A DNA stretch of 64,000 nucleotides, from contig NZ_KB892019.1 of the NCBI RefSeq assembly GCF_000373645.1, forward strand, positions 114-64,113, in the 5' to 3' direction. A program made the position numbers and the translations under genes. The notes beneath the pieces are model-generated. The model searched no databases. It had not been told where the DNA came from and saw only the letters and a program-made list of their open reading frames with translations. Shown here piece by piece: positions 25,692 through 33,559 of the stretch (positions within the stretch are counted from its first letter, which is position 1; the number at the start of each line of letters is the position of its first letter). The DNA comes from Streptomyces sp. ATexAB-D23 (lineage in GTDB: Bacteria > Actinomycetota > Actinomycetes > Streptomycetales > Streptomycetaceae).

Positions 25692-25730
25692 GCGGCGCAC
25701 GCGGACGGGAAACCCGTACCGCCGCGCCGC
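25692..25730 (+). terminator. Candidate hairpin after the DUF1349 gene
   Basis: GCGGCGC at 25692-25698 pairs with GCGCCGC at 25724-25730, and ACGGG pairs with CCCGT near a GAAA loop, with a mismatched stretch between. It begins 18 bases after the stop. Confidence 0.5.
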
Positions 25731-25788
25731 CCGGCCATGAGAGCCTGCCCCACGGCCTCGGGGACCGGAACGTGGGGGAGGGACCGCC

Positions 25789-26517
25789 GTGAGCGTGCAT
25801 CTGATCGGGGGCGGCTGGGACGAGGACGCCGCGCCACTCGTGTACGGGCCGTTCCTCGCCGAGGCGGGGGACGAGGGCGTGGTGGGCTGCCTGCTCGTCG
25901 ACGAGGGGGACGGGGCCGGGCAGTTCACCCGCTGGGCCACCGTGCTGCGCCGGGTCGCGCCGGGCGTCAGGCCCGTCCCGCTGCTCGTACCGGAGGGCGG
26001 CGTGTTCGACCCCGGGGAGCTTGCCGGGCTGGACGGGCTGCTCGTCGGCGGCGGACTGACCCCCGCCTATCAGGACGCCCTCGCCCCGGTGCGGGAGACC
26101 GTCGCCCGGATCATCACCGAGCGGTCGCTGCCCTACGCGGGCTTCTCCGCCGGCGCCGTCGTCGCGGCCCGCCGCGCCCTCGTCGGCGGATGGCTCGACC
26201 GGGGCGTCCCCGTCTGCCCCGACGACGCGGCGGAGGACCTGGACGAGATCGAGGTCCGCGACGGCCTGGGACTCCTCCCGCACACCGTCGATGTGCACAC
26301 CTCGGCGTGGGGGACGCTCGGGCGGCTGATCGCGGCGGTGGCCCGGGGCGAGGCGCCCTCCGGCGTCGCCCTCGACGAGAACACCCTGCTGTCCGTCACG
26401 GCCGACGGCCGGGCGGCGGTGGCCGGGGCGGGGCAGGTTCGCCTCGTGCGCGCCGGGGCGGAGCCCGGTTCCGTCGTCGTACGCGCGCCGCGCGCGGGGG
26501 AGCGGTTCGCCCTCTGA
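25789..26517 (+). CDS. Peptidase E-like (S51) / class I glutamine amidotransferase-like protein
   Basis: 242 residues. Nucleophile elbow YAGFSAGAVVA near residue 116 has serine, as in dipeptidase E and cyanophycinase-type S51 enzymes, with a His in the C-terminal half (LGLLPHTVDVHTSAWG). The N-terminal VHLIGGGW is also usual for this family. It would hydrolyse small peptides or act as a related hydrolase in the cytoplasm. GTG 25789 follows GGGGGAG. It is a stand-alone gene with no operon evidence. Confidence 0.75.
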   Translation: MSVHLIGGGWDEDAAPLVYGPFLAEAGDEGVVGCLLVDEGDGAGQFTRWATVLRRVAPGVRPVPLLVPEGGVFDPGELAGLDGLLVGGGLTPAYQDALAPVRETVARIITERSLPYAGFSAGAVVAARRALVGGWLDRGVPVCPDDAAEDLDEIEVRDGLGLLPHTVDVHTSAWGTLGRLIAAVARGEAPSGVALDENTLLSVTADGRAAVAGAGQVRLVRAGAEPGSVVVRAPRAGERFAL

Positions 26518-26562
26518 GCCCCGTTCGGCAACCGGCCGCGGGCCGGGCGCGTCCCTCACTTC

Positions 26563-27048
26563 ATGATCCGTACAGCTACCGCCGCCGATCTCGACGCCAT
26601 AGTCACCTTGCACACCGAGGCACGCGCCACCTACTACCGGGGCCACCTGCCCGAGGAGGAGTACGCGGGCACCGCCGAGGTGGCCCGCAGCCGGGACGGC
26701 TGGGCGGGAGCCATCGGCCGGGACGACGCCACCGTGCTCTGCGCGGAACGGGACGGCGCCCTCGTCGGTATCGCCGCCTACTCCGTACGCGAAGGCTCCG
26801 CGCACCTCTCCCAGTTCCATGTGTCCCCGGCCCACTGGCGCGAGGGCGTCGGCAGCGCCCTGCACATCGCGTGCGTGGCCGGCTGGCAGCGCCACGGCGT
26901 GACGGAGGCCCGCCTGGAGGTCTTCGCCCCCAACACGGGAGCCCAGGCCTTCTACTCCGCCTGCGGCTGGACCCCCGACCCGGACCATCCCCGCTCGGGC
27001 GACCACCTGGTGCTGTGCCGCGCAGTGCCGCCGGCCGGGCAGCGCTGA
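26563..27048 (+). CDS. GNAT family N-acetyltransferase
   Basis: 161 residues. The GNAT fold is seen from MIRTATAADLDAIVTLH at the start to the acetyl-CoA loop HWREGVGSALH near residue 97, followed by LEVFAPNTGAQAFYSACGW, the typical motif B region. The acceptor substrate cannot be told from sequence. It is encoded alone, on the same strand as its neighbours, with short gaps on both sides. Confidence 0.85.
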   Translation: MIRTATAADLDAIVTLHTEARATYYRGHLPEEEYAGTAEVARSRDGWAGAIGRDDATVLCAERDGALVGIAAYSVREGSAHLSQFHVSPAHWREGVGSALHIACVAGWQRHGVTEARLEVFAPNTGAQAFYSACGWTPDPDHPRSGDHLVLCRAVPPAGQR

Positions 27049-27161
27049 GCGGGAGAGCGGCGGCGGGAATGGCACGGGCCCCGCGTGCGTTGGGGCGGGG
27101 AGCGGAGGGTGCCTCCGCGCTGTGTGAGCAGCCTTCCGAGAGTCCGGAGAGAAGAAGAGTC

Positions 27162-27881
27162 ATGCGCGTCGAGATCTGGAGCGACATCGCCTGCCCGTGG
27201 TGCTACATCGGCAAGGCCCGCTTCGAGAAGGGCCTCGCGGGCTTCGCCCACCGCGACGACGTCGAGGTGGTGCACCGCTCCTTCGAGCTGGACCCCGGGC
27301 GCGTCAAGGGCGACACCGGGCAGGTCATCGACATGCTGGCGCAGAAGTACGGGCGCACCCCCGAGGAGGCCCGCTCGATGGAGGCCAACGTCGCGTCCAA
27401 CGCGCGGGCCGAGGGGCTCGGCTACCGCGCCGAGGGCCGCGACCACGGCTCCACGTTCGACATCCACCGGCTGCTGCACCTGGCCAAGGCACGCGGCCGC
27501 CAGGACGAGCTGCTGACCCTCGCCTACCGGGCGAACTTCGCCGAGGAACGTTCCGTCTACGACGACGCGGTGCTGGTGGAGCTGGCCGTCGAGGCGGGTC
27601 TCGACGCGGACGAGGCGCGCACGGTGCTCGCCGACCCGAACGCGTACGCCGCCGAGGTGCGGGCCGATGAGCGGGAGGCGTCCGAGCTGGGCGCCGGCGC
27701 CGTGCCGTTCTTCGTCTTCGACCGGCGTTACGGCATCTCCGGCGGACAGCCCGCCGAGGTCTTCGCCCAGGCGCTGGAGCAGGCGTGGAAGGACCGTCCG
27801 GTGACCGCGTCCGGCACGGACGCGGCGGCCTGCGACGCCGACGGGGCGTGCGAGGTGCCGGGGGCGGCCGGGAACGCCTGA
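27162..27881 (+). CDS. DsbA family oxidoreductase (FrnE-like)
   Basis: 239 residues. The thioredoxin-like start VEIWSDIACPWCYIGK holds the redox motif C11-P-W-C14, and the inserted helical domain and C-terminal GVPFFVFDRRYGISGGQP-like segment (cis-proline loop AVPFF) fit the FrnE/2-hydroxychromene isomerase-like DsbA group. It is cytoplasmic (no signal) and probably handles disulfide chemistry. The C-terminal tail has two further cysteines (AACDADGACEV). The ATG at 27162 lies after GGAGAGAAGAAGAG. Confidence 0.9.
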   Translation: MRVEIWSDIACPWCYIGKARFEKGLAGFAHRDDVEVVHRSFELDPGRVKGDTGQVIDMLAQKYGRTPEEARSMEANVASNARAEGLGYRAEGRDHGSTFDIHRLLHLAKARGRQDELLTLAYRANFAEERSVYDDAVLVELAVEAGLDADEARTVLADPNAYAAEVRADEREASELGAGAVPFFVFDRRYGISGGQPAEVFAQALEQAWKDRPVTASGTDAAACDADGACEVPGAAGNA

Positions 27882-27981
27882 CCCACGCGGGTCGCGGCAG
27901 CCCGAGATATAAGCATTGCTCAGGGTTTTCCGTGAAATATTATCAATTGACCGGAGGTCGGGGAGGCGCCAGGCTGGGCGC

Positions 27982-29043
27982 ATGATGACGTCTTCGCTCA
28001 GCCGTGCCGTGGCCGACGAGTTCGCGCCGGAGACCACCTACCTCAACACCTCCACCTGCGGGCTGCTGCCCCGCCGCACCGTCGACGCCGTGAAGGCCCT
28101 CGCCGAGGAGAACGCCCGTGGCAGCAGGGCCGGGTCGGGGGACTTCGAGGCGGTGGACCGGGCCCGGGACGGGTTCGCCCGGATCGCCGGGGTCGCGGCC
28201 GGCCGGGTCGCCGTCGGCAGCTCGGTCGCGGGCCACGTCGGGCTGATCGCGTCCTCGCTGCCGCCCGGGGCCGAAGTCCTGGCGCCCGAGGGTGAGTTCA
28301 GCTCGGTGGTCAGCCCGTTCGCGGTCCGGGGCGACCTCACCGTGCGGTACGTGCCGCTGGCGGAGCTGGCCGACGCCGTGCGGCCCGGAACCGCGCTGGT
28401 CGCCTTCTCGTCGGTGCAGTCCGCCGACGGCCGGCGCGCCGACCTGGACGCGGTCCGGGCCGCGGCCGCCGCCCACGGCGCCCGGACGCTGCTGGACGCC
28501 ACCCAGTCGGCCGGCTGGCTGCCGCTGGACGCCGGGGCGTACGACTACACGGTCACCGCGGGCTTCAAGTACCTGCTCTGCCCCCGGGGCACGTCGTTCC
28601 TCACCGTCACCGAGGAGGCGCAGGCGGAGCTGAGGCCCGTCTTCGCCGGATGGGTCGCGGCCGAGGACCCGTGGGGCAGCACCTACGGGCCGGTCACCGA
28701 GCTCGCGTCCGACGCCCGCCGCTACGACGAGCCGCCCGCCTTCCTCGCGTACCACGGCGCCGAGCAGTCCCTCGCGCTGCTCCACGAGACCGGCATCGAG
28801 CCGCTGCACGCCCACGCCACCGGGCTCGCCGCCCGCTTCCGCGCGGGGCTGGCGGAGCTGGGCCGCACCCCGGTCCCGGCGGACACCGCCGTCGTCGCGG
28901 TGCCGGGGCTCGGCGACCGGGCGCCGGAGCTGGAGCGCGCCGGGGTGATGGTCGCCGGGCGGGCCGGCAACCTGCGGGCGTCCTTCCACCTGTACAACAC
29001 CGAAGCCGACGTCGACCGCGCGCTGGAGGTCCTCGCAGGCTGA
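27982..29043 (+). CDS. Class V PLP-dependent aminotransferase-fold protein
   Basis: 353 residues. Fold type I features: ETTYLNTSTCGLLP at the N-terminus, LLDATQSAG with the pyridine-binding aspartate (D172) and TAGFKYLLCPRG with the PLP lysine (K196). Close relatives are the cysteine desulfurase/isopenicillin epimerase-like enzymes; the substrate is unclear. The upstream 80 bases are unusually AT-rich (ATATTATCAATTGACC), a likely promoter region. GGAGG lies about 25 bases upstream. Two adjacent ATG codons (27982, 27985) are possible starts. Confidence 0.85.
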   Translation: MMTSSLSRAVADEFAPETTYLNTSTCGLLPRRTVDAVKALAEENARGSRAGSGDFEAVDRARDGFARIAGVAAGRVAVGSSVAGHVGLIASSLPPGAEVLAPEGEFSSVVSPFAVRGDLTVRYVPLAELADAVRPGTALVAFSSVQSADGRRADLDAVRAAAAAHGARTLLDATQSAGWLPLDAGAYDYTVTAGFKYLLCPRGTSFLTVTEEAQAELRPVFAGWVAAEDPWGSTYGPVTELASDARRYDEPPAFLAYHGAEQSLALLHETGIEPLHAHATGLAARFRAGLAELGRTPVPADTAVVAVPGLGDRAPELERAGVMVAGRAGNLRASFHLYNTEADVDRALEVLAG

Positions 29044-29044
29044 C

Positions 29045-29199
29045 GCACCGGAGCACCGGAGCACCGGAGCACCGGAGCGCGGGGCATGGGGGCACGGGGA
29101 CACCGGAGCGCGGGGGCACAGGAGCGCCGGCGGTCCGCCGCGTCAGCCGGGCGGGCCGTCCGGCCTGCGCACCGGACATCCGGCGGTCCGCCGCGTCAG
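29045..29199. repeat. Short tandem and direct repeats between aminotransferase and lacI genes
   Basis: Four exact copies of GCACCGGA occupy 29045-29076, followed by degenerate ACCGGAGCGCGGGG-type units to about 29120. A 20-base direct repeat (beginning CCGGCGGTCCGCC) occurs at 29127-29146 and 29180-29199; the second copy includes the lacI stop codon. Slippage or duplication at the 3' end is likely. Confidence 0.75.
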
Positions 29200-30230
29200 G
29201 CCGAGTCGCGGCGGACCAGCTCGGTCGGGAGTATCACCGCGGCCGGGTCCTCTCCGCCGATCTGCGCCAGCAGCACCCGCACCATCTCGGCGCTGATCCG
29301 GTCCCACGGCTGCCGGATCGTCGTCAGCGCGGGCCGGGAGGCGAGCGCCGCGGGGGAGTCGTCGAAGCCGCCGACCGCGACATCCTGCGGCACCCTGCGC
29401 CCCGCCTTCTCCAGCGCCGCGAGCACCCCCTGCGCCATCAGGTCCGAGGCGACGAACACCGCGTCCAGATCCGGCACCCGCTCCAGCAGCAGCGCGGCGG
29501 CCGCCTCGCCGCCCGCCCGGCTGTAGTCGCCCGGCACGATCAGCGCGTCGTCGGCGGGCAGCCCGCAGTCGGCCAGCATCTCGCGGTAGCCGGCGAGCCG
29601 CTCCACCCCGCCCGGGGTGTCCAGGGGGCCGCTGACCGTGCCGATCCGGCGGCGCCCCGACTCGTACAGGTAACGCACCATCTCCCGGGCACCGTCCCGG
29701 TCGGCGGCCGCCACGTAGCTGACCTTCGACCCCTGCCCCGGCGGCTTCCCGCAGGCGACCAGCGGCACCCCGGCCTCGTGCAGCCGGGCGGCGACGGGGT
29801 CGCCGGAATGGCTGGAGACCAGCAGCACCCCGTCCACGTGCCCGGCGATGTAGCGCATGTTGCGTCGGCGCTCGGCCTCCGTGCCCGCGATCATCAGCAG
29901 CAGCGGGATGTCGTGCGCGGCCAGCGCGGTCGTGCAGCCGCGCAGCAGCACGTTGAAGTTCGGGTCCTCGAAGAACCGCTCCTGCGGCTCGGTGAGCAGG
30001 AACGCCACCGAGTCCGAGCGGCCGGTGATCAGCGAGCGGGCGTGCCGGTTCACGGTGTAACCGGTCTTGCGGATCGCGGAGTTGACCGCGTCGAGCGCCG
30101 CCGGGCTGACGTTGTGACCGCCGTTCAGCACCCGGGAGACCGTGCCCCGGGAGACCCCGGCCTCCCGCGCCACGTCGTGGATCGTCGGCGGCCGTCGGCG
30201 TCCCGTGCCGGTCTGTTCTGTGCGGCTCAT
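29196..30230 (-). CDS. LacI family transcriptional regulator
   Basis: 344 residues. The helix-turn-helix TIHDVAREAGVSRGTVSRVLNG (about 15-37) and hinge are followed by a periplasmic-binding-like effector domain with GRSDSVAFLL, HVDGVLLVSS and VFVASDLMAQGVLAAL. It is the first gene downstream of the importer genes it probably controls; the operator candidate is the palindrome at 33426 between the binding-protein gene and the beta-galactosidase gene. The effector is likely a galactose-containing oligosaccharide, as in GanR-type regulators (inference). Confidence 0.9.
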   Translation of the reverse strand: MSRTEQTGTGRRRPPTIHDVAREAGVSRGTVSRVLNGGHNVSPAALDAVNSAIRKTGYTVNRHARSLITGRSDSVAFLLTEPQERFFEDPNFNVLLRGCTTALAAHDIPLLLMIAGTEAERRRNMRYIAGHVDGVLLVSSHSGDPVAARLHEAGVPLVACGKPPGQGSKVSYVAAADRDGAREMVRYLYESGRRRIGTVSGPLDTPGGVERLAGYREMLADCGLPADDALIVPGDYSRAGGEAAAALLLERVPDLDAVFVASDLMAQGVLAALEKAGRRVPQDVAVGGFDDSPAALASRPALTTIRQPWDRISAEMVRVLLAQIGGEDPAAVILPTELVRRDSA

Positions 30231-30271
30231 GGTGCGTGATCTTTCATCGGATGACGTCCTGGCGGGGCCCG

Positions 30272-31138
30272 TCAGGACTTTACGGCGCCGGAGAGCAGGT
30301 CGAGGCTCCAGAACCGCTGGACGACCAGGAACAGGGCGATCAGCGGGACGATCGCCAGCAGCGCGCCCGTGATCACCAGCGTATAGAGGGCCGGGGTGGT
30401 GGCGCCCTGCTGGAGCAGCGTGAACAGCCCCAGGGTGACCGGGAATTTCTCGTCGTCGCCGAGCATGATGTAGGGCAGCAGGAAGTTGTTCCAGATCGCG
30501 ACGAACTGGAACAGGAAGACGGTCACCAGGCCCGGCAGCATCATCGGCAGGGCGATGGTGCGGAAGATCCGCCACTCGCCGCCGCCGTCCATCCGCCCGG
30601 CCTCGATCACATCGCCGGGGACGGCCGCCGCCGCGTAGATCCGCGCCAGGTACACCCCGTAAGGGGAGAGGATCACCGGCAGCATCACCGACAGGTAGGA
30701 GTCGGTCAGATCGGCCTTCGCCATCAGCAGGTACTGCGGCACGGCGAGGATCACGGGAGGCATCAGCACCCCGGCGAGCAGGATGTTGAAGATGCTCTCC
30801 CTGCCCCGGAAGCGGTACACGGCCAGGGCGTATCCCGAGACCGCGGAGACGGCCGTGGACAGCAGCGCGCCCACGCCGGCGTACAGGGCGGAGTTGGCCA
30901 TCCACCTCCAGTACACCCCGTCCCGGTACGCCGACAGGTCCGCGATGTTGTCCGCGAAGCCGGAGCCGGGCAGGAAGGTGAAGGTGGAGAACAGTTCGCT
31001 GCCGGACTTGGTCGAGGCGACGACGACCCAGGCGACGGGCAGCAGGCAGTAGAGGGCGCCGAGCAGCAGCGCGGCGGTCGGCACGAGGGCGAGGCGGCGC
31101 GGGGCGGTGGGCGCCAGCCGGAGATGCGGCGTGGTCAC
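30272..31138 (-). CDS. Sugar ABC transporter permease (MalG type)
   Basis: 288 residues with six predicted membrane helices and the EAA loop EAGRMDGGGEWRIFRTIALP near residue 187. It is the second permease of the galacto-oligosaccharide importer. The GTG start at 31138 overlaps the stop of the other permease by GTGA and has an AGGGGG site. No ATPase is encoded nearby; a shared MsiK-like subunit is expected. Confidence 0.9.
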   Translation of the reverse strand: MTTPHLRLAPTAPRRLALVPTAALLLGALYCLLPVAWVVVASTKSGSELFSTFTFLPGSGFADNIADLSAYRDGVYWRWMANSALYAGVGALLSTAVSAVSGYALAVYRFRGRESIFNILLAGVLMPPVILAVPQYLLMAKADLTDSYLSVMLPVILSPYGVYLARIYAAAAVPGDVIEAGRMDGGGEWRIFRTIALPMMLPGLVTVFLFQFVAIWNNFLLPYIMLGDDEKFPVTLGLFTLLQQGATTPALYTLVITGALLAIVPLIALFLVVQRFWSLDLLSGAVKS

Positions 31139-32061
31139 TGGGGGTCCCCCTGCTTCGTACGGGAGTTGGCCGCCTTCAGGAAGCCGAAGGACAGGGCCAG
31201 GGTGACGGCGGCGATGATGACCGCCTGGGCGGCCGCCGTGTAGATGTCGTTGTTGACGAAGGCGTCCTGGTAGACCTTCATCAGCGGACTCCAGGTGGTG
31301 GTCAGGGAGTTGGTGAGCGGCTTTAGCGTCGTCGGTTCGCTGAACACCTGGAGGGTCGCGATGATCGAGAAGAAGAACGTGAGCACCAGCGACGGCGCCA
31401 CCATGGGGATCTTGATCCGGAGCGCGATCTGCCACTGCGAGCAGCCGTCCAGCCGTGCCGCCTCGAAGATCTCGGCGGGGATCGCGCGCAGCGAGGTGTA
31501 GATGACGATCATGTTGAAGCCGGTACCGCCCCAGACCGCGATGTTGGCGAGCGCGAGGTAGAGCGGCCCGCCGTCCAGCAGGTCCGGCCGCGGCAGGCCC
31601 GCCTTGTCCAGGACGAAGTAGAACGGGCTGACGTCCGGCAGGTAGAGGAAGCCCCACATCAGGGCGGCGACGACGCCGGGGATCGCGTACGGGAGGAAGA
31701 TCGCCAGCCGGGTGAAGCCGCGCAGCCGGAGCCGTTCGGTGTCCAGGAGCAGGGCGAAGAGCAGGGCCAGGCCCAGCATGACCGGGACGACGATCGCGCC
31801 GTAGCCGAGGATGCGCAGCGCGCCGTGCAGCAGTTCGGAGTCGGTGAGCGCGTCGGCGTAGTTGCCGAGGCCGGCCCAGACCTCCTTGCGGGCGCCCTTG
31901 CCGAGGCCGAGCCCGCTGACCTCGGTGCGGTGGAGGCTCAGGTGGAGGGCGTAGCCGATGGGCAGGGCGAAGAAGAGCAGGAACAGCACGGTGGCGGGGA
32001 TCAGGAAGGCGTACGGGGCGCTCTTGACCCCGTACGGCTTCCGGCGGCGCGCGCGTGTCAC
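31135..32061 (-). CDS. Sugar ABC transporter permease (MalF type)
   Basis: 308 residues, six predicted helices after a basic N-terminus, EAA loop EAARLDGCSQWQIALRIKIP near residue 205. It is coupled at both ends: GTGA overlap with the binding-protein gene upstream and with the second permease downstream. This order (binding protein, two permeases, then lacI) is the normal oligosaccharide importer layout in Streptomyces. Confidence 0.9.
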   Translation of the reverse strand: MTRARRRKPYGVKSAPYAFLIPATVLFLLFFALPIGYALHLSLHRTEVSGLGLGKGARKEVWAGLGNYADALTDSELLHGALRILGYGAIVVPVMLGLALLFALLLDTERLRLRGFTRLAIFLPYAIPGVVAALMWGFLYLPDVSPFYFVLDKAGLPRPDLLDGGPLYLALANIAVWGGTGFNMIVIYTSLRAIPAEIFEAARLDGCSQWQIALRIKIPMVAPSLVLTFFFSIIATLQVFSEPTTLKPLTNSLTTTWSPLMKVYQDAFVNNDIYTAAAQAVIIAAVTLALSFGFLKAANSRTKQGDPQ

Positions 32062-33380
32062 TCGGAGACTCCGAAGCCCTGCTTCTTCAGGTCGGCGACG
32101 GTGGCGTCCTGCATCGCGGCGAGGGCCGGCGCGAAGGCGGACCTGTTCTTGGCGGCCCCGGCGAAGTTGTCCTTGAAGGCGGAGTACGCGACGTTCACGT
32201 TGGGGCCCCAGGAAGCGGGTGCGGTGCCCTTGGCGATCTTCGCGGCCTCGGTGTAGAAGTCCGGCTGGTTGGCGAAGTAGGCCGGGGGCTCCGCGAGGGC
32301 GCCACCGGTCTGGGCGGCCGTGGCGGCGGGGTAGACGCCGCTCTCCTTCACCAGCGCGGCGAGCGCGGCCGGGTCGGTGTTCAGCCACTTCGCGAAGGCG
32401 GCCGCGGCCGCCTTGTGCTTCGAGTCGTTGGTGACCGCGGTGGAGGAGCCGCCCCAGCTGCCGGTGACGCTCTCGCCGGCCTTCCACTGGGGGAGCGGGG
32501 CCATGGCCCACTTGCCCGCGGTGTCGGGCGCCGCGGTCGTCAGCGTGCCGGGCGCCCAGACCGCGCTGACCCAGGCGATCTGCTTCCCGGTGTTGAGCGC
32601 CTTGTTCCACGCCGGGGTGTACATCGGCTGGTTGTCGATGGCGCCCTCCGCGACCAGGCCGCCCCAGAAGTCCGCCACCTTCCGCGTGGCCGGGTCGTCG
32701 ATGGCGACCTTCCACTGGTCGCCGCCGGTGGTCCACCACCGGGCGCCGGCCTGCTGGGCGAGGCCCGCGAAGAGCCCCGAGTCGTTGGAGGAGAAGGTGG
32801 TGAGGTCCTTGTCCGGCGCCTTCTTCTTCAGGGCGCGGGCGGTCTCGGCGAACTCGTCCCAGGTGGTGGGCACGGACAGCCCGTACCGCTCGAACAGGTC
32901 CTGGCGGTAGTAGAACATCAGCGGGCCGGAGTCCTGCGGCAGCGCGTACAGGGCGTCCGAGCCGAGCGTCGCCTGCTGCCAGACCCCTTCGGCGAACTCG
33001 CCCTTCGCGTCGCCCGCCTCCTTCGCTATGTCGGCGAGCACGTCGTTGGAGACCAGCGTGGGGAGCGCCTGGTATTCGGCCTGCACCAGGTCGGGGGCCT
33101 TGTGCGCCTTCGCCGCGGTGATGATCTTGGTGACCAGGTCGTCGCCCGAGGCCTGCTTCTTCACCGTGACCGTGATGCCGGCCTTCTTGCCCTCGCCCTT
33201 GTTCCAGATGTCCGCGACCTTGTCCAGGCCGGGGGCCCAGGCCCAGTAGGTGAGCGACGCGGGACCGGCCGCGGCCGGGCCGTCACCGCTGCCGTCGCCG
33301 TCCGACGATCCGCAGCCCGTGAGCAGGGCGGTGGCGGCGAGCGAAGCGGCCGCGGACACCGCGACGATGCGGTACTTCAT
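32058..33380 (-). CDS. Oligosaccharide-binding lipoprotein of ABC importer
   Basis: 440 residues. The N-terminus (MKYRIV plus hydrophobic core) ends in the lipobox LLTGC at about residue 22; a Gly/Ser/Asp-rich linker follows. The mature domain is a family 1 solute-binding protein (TYWAWAPG start, APDLVQAEY, SWGGSSTAVT). ATG 33380 has AGGGGAG upstream. Its promoter (33440-33468) directly abuts a LacI-type operator. The divergent GH42 gene suggests galactosyl oligosaccharides as cargo. Confidence 0.9.
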   Translation of the reverse strand: MKYRIVAVSAAASLAATALLTGCGSSDGDGSGDGPAAAGPASLTYWAWAPGLDKVADIWNKGEGKKAGITVTVKKQASGDDLVTKIITAAKAHKAPDLVQAEYQALPTLVSNDVLADIAKEAGDAKGEFAEGVWQQATLGSDALYALPQDSGPLMFYYRQDLFERYGLSVPTTWDEFAETARALKKKAPDKDLTTFSSNDSGLFAGLAQQAGARWWTTGGDQWKVAIDDPATRKVADFWGGLVAEGAIDNQPMYTPAWNKALNTGKQIAWVSAVWAPGTLTTAAPDTAGKWAMAPLPQWKAGESVTGSWGGSSTAVTNDSKHKAAAAAFAKWLNTDPAALAALVKESGVYPAATAAQTGGALAEPPAYFANQPDFYTEAAKIAKGTAPASWGPNVNVAYSAFKDNFAGAAKNRSAFAPALAAMQDATVADLKKQGFGVSE

Positions 33381-33425
33381 GGGTTTCTCCCCTGACGAGA
33401 AGCGAGGGTGCAGCGCCGATCTGCG

Positions 33426-33441
33426 CTGTGAGCGTTCACAG
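33426..33441. promoter_or_regulatory. LacI-type operator
   Basis: CTGTGAGCGTTCACAG has perfect 6-base arms (CTGTGA/TCACAG) and contains TGTGAnCGnTCACA, a typical LacI-family operator core with central CG. It starts at the last base of the leftward -10 box, so binding would block the importer promoter and could affect the rightward beta-galactosidase promoter 20 bases away. Confidence 0.8.
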
Positions 33442-33468
33442 TAGAGAAACGAAACCGACACTTGTCAA
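33440..33468 (-). promoter_or_regulatory. Promoter of the importer/lacI operon
   Basis: On the minus strand, consensus TTGACA (33468-33463), a 17-base spacer, and TCTACT (33445-33440). The perfect -35 box and spacing make this the strongest promoter match in the window. Confidence 0.7.
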
Positions 33469-33491
33469 TGGTTGTTGCTGTGCGGTTATGT
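33462..33491 (+). promoter_or_regulatory. Candidate promoter of the beta-galactosidase gene
   Basis: TTGTCA at 33462-33467 and TTATGT at 33486-33491 with an 18-base spacer. The -35 box overlaps that of the divergent importer promoter, so the two promoters share one control point. Confidence 0.5.
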
Positions 33492-33559
33492 TGGGCCAGC
33501 GCCGCCGGGATGGTGTGTGCACGTTCCCAGAAGTTGTCCCAAGAGCCCAGGAGACGCCC

